Assembly: GCA_964547975.1 (NCBI GenBank)
Contig: CAZJRM010000096.1
Span: 1-18,483 of the forward strand
DNA: 18,483 nt
Reading direction: 5' to 3'
From: CAYJPV01 sp964547975
GTDB lineage: Bacteria > Acidobacteriota > Vicinamibacteria > Vicinamibacterales > JAKQTR01
Shown here: positions 13,894 through 18,483 of the stretch, piece by piece
Position numbering within the stretch: position 1 is the stretch's first letter
How the letters are laid out: every line of letters begins with the position of its first letter
Position numbers and translations under genes: made by a program
The notes under the pieces: model-generated
Database searches by the model: none
Told to the model about the DNA's origin: nothing
The model's input: only the letters and a program-made list of their open reading frames with translations

Positions 13894-14286
13894 TTACCGT
13901 TTGCTGAACTGGAAGCGCTTGCGCGCGCCAGCCAACCCGTACTTCTTCCGTTCCTTGGCCCGCGCGTCGCGGGTCAGCAGGCCTTCTTTCTTCAGCGCCG
14001 GCCGAAGGTCGAGGCTGTAGAGGCAGAGCGCGCGAGCAATCCCCAGGCGGATCGCGCCGGCCTGGCCGGCCACACCGCCGCCGGCGACGGTGGCCAGGAT
14101 GTCGAACTTCTCCGCGGTCTCGGTCAGCACGAGCGGCTGACGGATTTCCATGCGGAGGACATCGGTGGGGAAGAAGTTCTCGAACTCGCGGTCGTTGACC
14201 GTGATCGTGCCGGTTCCAGGACGAAGGAACACCCGGGCCGTGGAAGTCTTGCGGCGCCCGGTGCCGTAGTATTCAATCTGGCTCAC
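13894..14286 (-). CDS. rpsI: 30S ribosomal protein S9
   Basis: S9 lies in the small-subunit head, its C-terminal tail reaching the P-site tRNA. The 130-residue product begins YYGTGRRKTSTARVFLRPG in the family manner and ends with the basic tail GLAGARKRFQFSKR, which is invariant in type. It also holds GGGVAGQAGAIRLGIARAL. The start is GTG 14286, one base after the rplM TAA, with GAGGTGG about 7 bases upstream inside rplM, so the two are translationally coupled. Co-transcribed with rplM as in most bacteria. Confidence 0.97.
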   Translation of the reverse strand: MSQIEYYGTGRRKTSTARVFLRPGTGTITVNDREFENFFPTDVLRMEIRQPLVLTETAEKFDILATVAGGGVAGQAGAIRLGIARALCLYSLDLRPALKKEGLLTRDARAKERKKYGLAGARKRFQFSKR

Positions 14287-14287
14287 G

Positions 14288-14719
14288 TTAGGCCACCTCG
14301 AGCTTCGTGGGTTTCTGCGCGGCGTGCGGGTGATCGGCCCCCGCGTACACCTTCAGCTTGCGGTACATCGCGTTGCCGAGTTTCGTCTTCGGCAGCATCC
14401 CGCGGATGGACTCTTCCACCAGCCGGATCGGGTTGCGCTGCCGGACGTCCTTCGCGCGTTCCTCGCGAAGCCCGCCCTCGTACCCGCTGTGGCGCCGGTA
14501 GATCTTCTGTTCTTCCTTGCGGCCGGTCAGCTTCACCTGGGCCGCATTGATGACGACGACATGGTCGCCGGTGTCGATGAACGGGGTATAGATCGCGCGG
14601 TGCTTGCCCATGAGGATCTTCGCGGCGCGCGACGCCACTCGTCCGACAACCTGACCGTTTGCGTCGATCACATGCCAGCGTCGCTCCACGCTGGTGGGGT
14701 TGGCCATTCTCGTTCGCAT
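14288..14719 (-). CDS. rplM: 50S ribosomal protein L13
   Basis: L13 is an early-assembling large-subunit protein. The product (143 residues from ATG 14719) has VERRWHVIDANGQVVGRVAS, MGKHRAIYTPFIDTGDHVVV, YRRHSGYEGGLRE and GMLPKTKLGNAMYRKL, covering the whole family. Starts at TTG 14725, ATG 14719 and ATG 14707 are possible. Family N-termini of the form MxTxxAKPxxVERxW favour 14719, although no start has a strong Shine-Dalgarno. It is the first gene of the translation operon, driven by a near-consensus promoter about 40 bases upstream. Confidence 0.95.
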   Translation of the reverse strand: MRTRMANPTSVERRWHVIDANGQVVGRVASRAAKILMGKHRAIYTPFIDTGDHVVVINAAQVKLTGRKEEQKIYRRHSGYEGGLREERAKDVRQRNPIRLVEESIRGMLPKTKLGNAMYRKLKVYAGADHPHAAQKPTKLEVA

Positions 14720-14765
14720 CTGCAAGTCTCTATTCCAGGGTCAATTCAAGCGACGGCAAACCCAA

Positions 14766-14794
14766 ATCGTACCAGTGAGTTCCGCCCTTGTCAA
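14766..14794 (-). promoter_or_regulatory. Strong sigma-70 promoter of the rplM operon
   Basis: On the minus strand a perfect -35, TTGACA (complement of 14789-14794), is followed by exactly 17 bases and TACGAT (complement of 14766-14771), which is preceded by TGG as an extended -10. The start should be near 14759, leaving a leader of about 40 bases before rplM. A perfect 6-bp inverted repeat (GCGAGC/GCTCGC, 14795-14812) abuts the -35 on its upstream side. Confidence 0.85.
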
Positions 14795-14812
14795 GCGAGC
14801 TTGTCGGCTCGC

Positions 14813-15043
14813 TCGAGCCCCGGGTTTTCGGGATTTCACATTTTCTCTGTAGTCCGGAAACGGACGGCCCGATAAGACGAGCGGCCGGGGTGGAGGCCCG
14901 CCTGCCGGCGGCCCGCCAGCGGAGCCGCCACCGGGCGGTTTCTGCCACCTCCGGGCTTCGGTGGCCGCTGACGAATTTGCACGCGTACCACCGTAACTGA
15001 AACGGCGATCCCGGATTTGGTGCCGTTTTCGACGTAATGAGCC
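14813..15043. other. GC-rich intergenic region between the rplM and pilM promoters
   Basis: About 230 bases with no convincing gene. It holds several potential stems, for example GCCACC (14944-14949) with GGTGGC (14960-14965), and dense GCCGCC/GGCGG blocks at 14880-14940. I could not match it to a known riboswitch or leader. As the pilM promoter lies downstream of it, it is a natural place for the enhancer site of a sigma-54 activator. Confidence 0.4.
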
Positions 15044-15059
15044 TGGCATCAGGCTTGCG
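15044..15059 (+). promoter_or_regulatory. Sigma-54-type -24/-12 promoter of the pilM operon
   Basis: TGGCAT-CAGGC-TTGCG matches the sigma-54 consensus TGGCAC-N5-TTGCA/T. The invariant GG (15045-15046) and GC (15057-15058) are separated by the required 10 bases. Transcription would start near 15070, giving a leader of about 40 bases whose first bases form a 6-bp hairpin (GAAGGC/GCCTTC, 15073-15089). No sigma-70 promoter was found before pilM. Confidence 0.7.
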
Positions 15060-15109
15060 GAAGGGGAGTTCGGAAGGCGCGGGGCCTTCGGAAAGGGGCG
15101 GACCCGGAC

Positions 15110-16168
15110 GTGTTTGGACTTGGACGGACCAAAGGAGTCGTCGGACTTGACATCGGTTCGAGCGCCGTCAAGGCCATCGAACTGAAGATGTCGGGTCGGG
15201 CCTACCGGGTCGGTGCCTACGCCGCCGAGTCTGTTCCCCCGGACAGCATCGTCGACGGCGCCATCATCGATGCCGTCAGCGTGGCGGACGCCATCCGCCG
15301 CGTCTTCGAGCGCGCAGGGACGCGCACCCGCGATGTCGCGGCGTCGCTCTCGGGCAATGCCGTGATCGTCAAGAAGATCAGCCTTCCCGTCATGACCGAG
15401 GCCGAGCTGGCCGAGTCCATTCGTTGGGAGGCCGAGCAGTACATTCCCTTCGACATCCAGGACGTCAACCTGGACCACCAGATCCTGGACAGCGGCGAAC
15501 ACAATTCGGGCGCGATGGACGTCCTGCTCGTGGCCGCCAAGAAGGACAAGATCAACGACTACAGCGGCGTCATCTCCCAGGCCGGCAGGCAGCCGGTCGT
15601 GATCGACGTCGATGCGTTCGCCATCCAGAACGCGTTCGAGGTGAACTACGACGTCGAGCCCGGTGTCGTGACCGTGCTCATGAACATCGGCGCCAGCGGC
15701 GTGAATATCAACGTCGTCAGCGGCACCTCCTCCGTGTTCACCCGCGATATTTCCACGGGCGGCAATGCCTACACCGAGGCGATTCAGCGCGAGTTCAACC
15801 TCTCCTTCGAGCAGGCCGAGCAGGTCAAGCGGGGAGAGGAGGCGGACGGCGTCCGTCTCGACGACGTCCGGCCGGTGCTCCGGGCGGTCACCGAGAACGT
15901 GCTGCTCGAAGTGCAGAAGACCTTCGACTTCTACCGGGCGACGGCCCCGTCAGACCGCCTCGACCGGGTCCTCGTCTGCGGCGGCGCTTCCCAGACCGAA
16001 GGGCTGCTCGACGATATCGCCGACCGGTTCAATCTGCCGGTCGAGCCGTTGAATCCCTTCCGCCGGGTCACGTTCGACGCGGCGAAGTTCGGCGTGGATG
16101 CCGGCGAACTCGCGGCCACCGCCGTCGTGGCCGTGGGGCTCGCTCTCAGGCGGGTGGGCGACCGATGA
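15110..16168 (+). CDS. pilM: Type IV pilus assembly protein PilM
   Basis: Actin-like cytoplasmic ATP-binding protein (352 residues) that caps the PilN/PilO inner-membrane complex and links it to the pilus motor. The N-terminal VVGLDIGSSAVKAIELK is the phosphate-1 motif. SLSGNAVIVKKISLPVM and the switch block IRWEAEQYIPFD are typical, as are the central NIGASGVNINVV and the late VLVCGGASQTEGLLDDI adenosine motif. The start is GTG 15110, matching the usual MFGxGRxKxVVG beginning; its Shine-Dalgarno is poor (AAAGGGG, 12 bases away). The stop overlaps pilN as ATGA. First gene of pilM-N-O-P-Q. Confidence 0.96.
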   Translation: MFGLGRTKGVVGLDIGSSAVKAIELKMSGRAYRVGAYAAESVPPDSIVDGAIIDAVSVADAIRRVFERAGTRTRDVAASLSGNAVIVKKISLPVMTEAELAESIRWEAEQYIPFDIQDVNLDHQILDSGEHNSGAMDVLLVAAKKDKINDYSGVISQAGRQPVVIDVDAFAIQNAFEVNYDVEPGVVTVLMNIGASGVNINVVSGTSSVFTRDISTGGNAYTEAIQREFNLSFEQAEQVKRGEEADGVRLDDVRPVLRAVTENVLLEVQKTFDFYRATAPSDRLDRVLVCGGASQTEGLLDDIADRFNLPVEPLNPFRRVTFDAAKFGVDAGELAATAVVAVGLALRRVGDR

Positions 16169-16779
16169 TTCGCATCAATCTCCTCGCGCAGGAACGCCCC
16201 AAGGGCAAGCGGCGCCAGGCCGCCGCGGCGACCCCCACCCAGGCGGCAGGACAGAAGATCACCGTCGCGTGCACCCTGATTCTCGTGGTGGCCGGCCTCA
16301 TCATCGGCTGGTGGTACCGCTCGATTCAGCAGAACGCCTCCCAGCTGGCCCAGGAGATCACCGCCGCCGAGACGGAGACCGCCCGCCTGAAGAGCATCAT
16401 CACGCAGGTGCAGCAGTTCGAACAGCGCAAGTCGCAGCTCCAGCAGCGGGTGACGCTGATCGAACAGCTCCGCCGCGGGCAGAGCGGCCCGGTGCACATC
16501 CTCGACGAGATCAGCCGCGGACTGCCGGAGATGACGTGGCTGACGAAGGTCGAGCAGAAGGGCAATGACATCGTCATCGAAGGGCGATGCACGGCCCTGA
16601 CGTCGCTGTCGGATTTCGTGGCGAATCTGGAACGGTCCGGCTGGTTCACCCGGCCGGTCGAAATCACCGATAGCCAGGTGGAGCAGGCCCAGGGCGGCGA
16701 CAACGACCTGATCCGCTTCTCCATGAAGGCTCAGTTCGCGCAACCCGGGGCCGAGAGCGCGGCGCCGCCGAAGAAGTAG
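16165..16779 (+). CDS. pilN: Type IV pilus assembly protein PilN
   Basis: Bitopic inner-membrane protein (204 residues) of the pilus alignment complex. The cytoplasmic N-terminus MIRINLLAQE corresponds to the INLLP-type motif that fits into PilM. One membrane span follows (about 32-50, VACTLILVVAGLIIGWWY), then a periplasmic coiled coil (about 55-105, rich in Q, E and K) and a ferredoxin-like domain. The start is ATG 16165, sharing ATGA with the pilM stop; the frame open upstream of this lies inside pilM and is a shadow. The product pairs with PilO. Confidence 0.95.
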   Translation: MIRINLLAQERPKGKRRQAAAATPTQAAGQKITVACTLILVVAGLIIGWWYRSIQQNASQLAQEITAAETETARLKSIITQVQQFEQRKSQLQQRVTLIEQLRRGQSGPVHILDEISRGLPEMTWLTKVEQKGNDIVIEGRCTALTSLSDFVANLERSGWFTRPVEITDSQVEQAQGGDNDLIRFSMKAQFAQPGAESAAPPKK

Positions 16780-16805
16780 GACGCCCGGAGAGACGACGAG
16801 ACGTT

Positions 16806-17420
16806 ATGGACCTGCGTCTGAACAAACTGCCCTGGTACGGTCAGGTGGGGATCTTCGTGGCCGTGGCGATCGCGGGCATCTTCACCTTCTATTACCTGTA
16901 CGCGCAGCCGCAGCGGGAATACCACCGCCAGCAGCAGCAGCGCATCGAGCAGTTGCGTACCCAGATCAACAAAGGGCTCGCGACCGCGCGCAAGCTGCCC
17001 CAGTTCAGGGCTGAAGTGGCGGACCTCGAGGCGCGGCTCGACAACCTGAAGGCCGTGCTGCCCGATCAGAAGGACTTCGGCGACCTGCTCCGGAACCTCC
17101 AGACGCTGGCGTCGCAGTCGAATCTCACGATTCGCGTCTTCAAGCCGGGCACCGTGGTGACCAAGCAGTTGCACGCCGAGTGGCCCGTCGCGATGGAACT
17201 CGACGGGACGTACCACAACCTCGGCATGTTCTTCGACCGAGTGAGCAAGGCGGCCCGGATCATCAACGTGGGGAACGTCAACATCCGGGCGAAAGACCGT
17301 CCCGACGCCGGTTCGACCGTGTCGGTCTCGTTCGTGGCGACGACGTTCGTCCTGCTCGAGGCGGTGAAACCGGTGCCTCGGCCGCGGCCGATGCCGGCGA
17401 TGGTGGGGGTGAAGAAATGA
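16806..17420 (+). CDS. pilO: Type IV pilus assembly protein PilO
   Basis: Inner-membrane partner of PilN (204 residues). The short cytoplasmic start MDLRLNKLPWYGQ is followed by a membrane span (about 13-32, GIFVAVAIAGIFTFYYLY), then a coiled coil (about 38-82, YHRQQQQRIEQLRTQINKG) and a ferredoxin-like periplasmic domain with LRNLQTLASQSNLTI and GTYHNLGMFFDRVS. The tail is Pro/Arg rich. The start is ATG 16806, 26 bases after pilN. The stop overlaps pilP as ATGA. Confidence 0.95.
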   Translation: MDLRLNKLPWYGQVGIFVAVAIAGIFTFYYLYAQPQREYHRQQQQRIEQLRTQINKGLATARKLPQFRAEVADLEARLDNLKAVLPDQKDFGDLLRNLQTLASQSNLTIRVFKPGTVVTKQLHAEWPVAMELDGTYHNLGMFFDRVSKAARIINVGNVNIRAKDRPDAGSTVSVSFVATTFVLLEAVKPVPRPRPMPAMVGVKK

Positions 17421-17908
17421 CGCCTCGTGTCCTGGTGTGCGGATTGGCGTGCCTGCTGGCCGTCGCCGCCCACGCGCAAACACCGCCACGACCGGCGACG
17501 CCGCCGGCAAGCCCGGCCGCCCCGGCGGCCACGGCCACGGCTCCGCCGCAGGCGCCAGCGTACAGCTACAACCCCGACTCCCGGCGGGACCCGTTCGTCA
17601 GCCTGCTGCGCCGCGGGTCGGACATCAACCGGCCCCAGGGCAAGTCCGCGGAAGGCGTGGCCGGGATGCTCGTGACCGAACTGACATTGAAGGGCATCAT
17701 GCAGAGCCGCGGCGCCTTCGTCGCACTCGTGCAGGGGCCCGACAACAAGACGTACCTGGTACGTGTGAACGACCGGCTGGCGGATGGCAGCGTGAGAGCC
17801 GTCACGGCCGATACGCTGGTGCTGATGCAGGACGTGAGCGATCCGCTCTCGGCGACCAAGCAGCGTGAAGTGCGAAAGACGCTTCGTGCCCCGGTGGAGC
17901 AGAAATGA
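17417..17908 (+). CDS. pilP: Type IV pilus assembly protein PilP
   Basis: Periplasmic protein (163 residues) bridging PilN/PilO to the secretin PilQ. The signal peptide is about 1-20 (VLVCGLACLLAVAAHA, cleavage before QTPP). A Pro/Ala linker (about 21-48) leads to YNPDSRRDPFVSLL, the conserved entry to the small beta domain, and then LTLKGIMQSRGAFVALVQGPDNKTYLVRVNDRL in broken family form. Family members are often lipoproteins; here the only early cysteines (8 and 12) lie in the signal core without a proper lipobox, so a soluble form is likely. The start is ATG 17417, overlapping pilO as ATGA. Confidence 0.92.
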   Translation: MTPRVLVCGLACLLAVAAHAQTPPRPATPPASPAAPAATATAPPQAPAYSYNPDSRRDPFVSLLRRGSDINRPQGKSAEGVAGMLVTELTLKGIMQSRGAFVALVQGPDNKTYLVRVNDRLADGSVRAVTADTLVLMQDVSDPLSATKQREVRKTLRAPVEQK

Positions 17909-17928
17909 ACACGGAGGTTACGCCCGTG

Positions 17929-18483
17929 ATGTCCAAGGTGAAAGGGCCGCTCCTGGCGGCGCTGGGATGTGCGGTTCTGCTGGCGGCGAGTGTGGGCGCC
18001 GTCGGCGGTGATTCGACGCTCGCCCGGCTGACGTCCGTGTCTGCGCTCACCGAAGGCCGACAGGTCACCGTGGTGATCGAATCGAGCGCGCCGGTTCCGT
18101 ACACGGCCGCCCAGCCCGATCCGCTCACGCTGGTCCTCGACCTGCGCCGCGCGGCAGCGGCGGGCGTGAGCCGGGCGATTGCCCGCCCCGTCGGGCCCGT
18201 CGCCGACGTGACGGTCGAGGACGCCCTGGCGACCGACGGCGTGCCCGTGGCGCGTGTCCGGATGCGGCTGGCCACTCCCGCCCGGCCGTCGATCCGCAGC
18301 CGGCGAAACGCCATTCTCGTCGAGTTCGGCGGTGGCACCAGTGTCGCCCAGCCGCCCGTCGTGCCGGCTCCGCCGGCTGCCGCTGCCGGGGCCCCGCGCG
18401 CGGCGGCGCTTGCGCTGGCGCGAGTGGACGTGGCGTCCACGACCCAGGGCGCTCGGGTGACGGTGGTCGGCAACGCGCCGCTT
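17929..18483 (+). CDS. pilQ: Type IV pilus secretin PilQ, 3' end outside window
   Basis: Outer-membrane secretin through which the pilus emerges. Only the N-terminal 185 residues are present, so no secretin core is seen. The signal peptide starts MSKVKGPLLAALGCAVLLAASVGAVGG. It is followed by an AMIN domain, which binds peptidoglycan (LTSVSALTEGRQVTVVIESS and TLVLDLRRA), then a Pro/Ala linker. A second AMIN-like start (LARVDVASTTQGARVTVV) lies at the window edge. Position after pilP supports the name. Three starts are possible: ATG 17905, overlapping the pilP stop as ATGA; GTG 17926; and ATG 17929. GGAGG at 17913-17917 and the basic signal-peptide start favour 17926 or 17929. Confidence 0.88.
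   Translation, partial: MSKVKGPLLAALGCAVLLAASVGAVGGDSTLARLTSVSALTEGRQVTVVIESSAPVPYTAAQPDPLTLVLDLRRAAAAGVSRAIARPVGPVADVTVEDALATDGVPVARVRMRLATPARPSIRSRRNAILVEFGGGTSVAQPPVVPAPPAAAAGAPRAAALALARVDVASTTQGARVTVVGNAPL

Noticed and set aside
14880..14990. Cyclic di-GMP (GEMM) riboswitch upstream of the pilus operon
   Set aside because: The conserved GEMM core elements are not recognisable on either strand, and the block lies upstream of the predicted pilM transcription start, so it would not be in the pilM leader.

Overview
This window is high-GC DNA from a Gram-negative bacterium. It carries murein-recycling genes, an outer-membrane lipoprotein carrier (LolA-like), two different secretins and the type IV pilus assembly block pilM-N-O-P-Q. 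The short EF-Ts, the gene order rplM-rpsI-rpsB-tsf-pyrH-frr and the heptanucleotide spacer repeats fit an acidobacterium, perhaps Vicinamibacteria (subdivision 6). That placement is an inference from gene content; no 16S or database comparison was possible.

Layout. (1) Bases 1-2294, plus strand: the 3' part of an LD-carboxypeptidase gene and mpl, two successive steps of cell-wall peptide recycling. (2) 2273-2405: an array of about 18 seven-base units between convergent genes, supplying the stop codons of both neighbours. (3) 2401-5275, minus strand: a rhodanese-domain protein, a LolA-like carrier and a TPR-containing secretin whose start overlaps the end of lolA. (4) 5276-5476: a divergent intergenic region with a G-quadruplex motif and a second heptad array, then a secreted alpha/beta hydrolase on the plus strand (5477-6412). 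(5) 6413-6643: three successive hairpins, tRNA-Ala(CGC) on the minus strand and its promoter. (6) 6674-10882, minus strand: threonine synthase, a radical SAM protein, a Gfo/Idh/MocA oxidoreductase and a family 2 glycosyltransferase. The last three are joined by ATGA stop/start overlaps. (7) 10966-14719, minus strand: the translation block rplM, rpsI, rpsB, tsf, pyrH, frr, with a strong promoter before rplM, an intrinsic terminator between rpsB and tsf, and an apparent leaderless promoter before pyrH. (8) 15044-18483, plus strand: a sigma-54-type promoter followed by pilM, pilN, pilO, pilP and the 5' part of pilQ.

How the genes work together. PilM/N/O/P form the inner-membrane alignment complex that connects the pilus motor to the PilQ outer-membrane pore; their promoter suggests enhancer-dependent control. 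The separate LolA/secretin pair may build another outer-membrane pore, with the carrier delivering a possibly lipidated secretin. The radical SAM, oxidoreductase and glycosyltransferase genes look like one small co-translated unit of unknown product and are the least understood genes here. No phage, insertion sequence or CRISPR array was seen. The most unusual non-coding structures are the two heptad arrays, one just beyond each end of the secretin operon, and the recurrent extended -10 promoters placed only a few bases before start codons.
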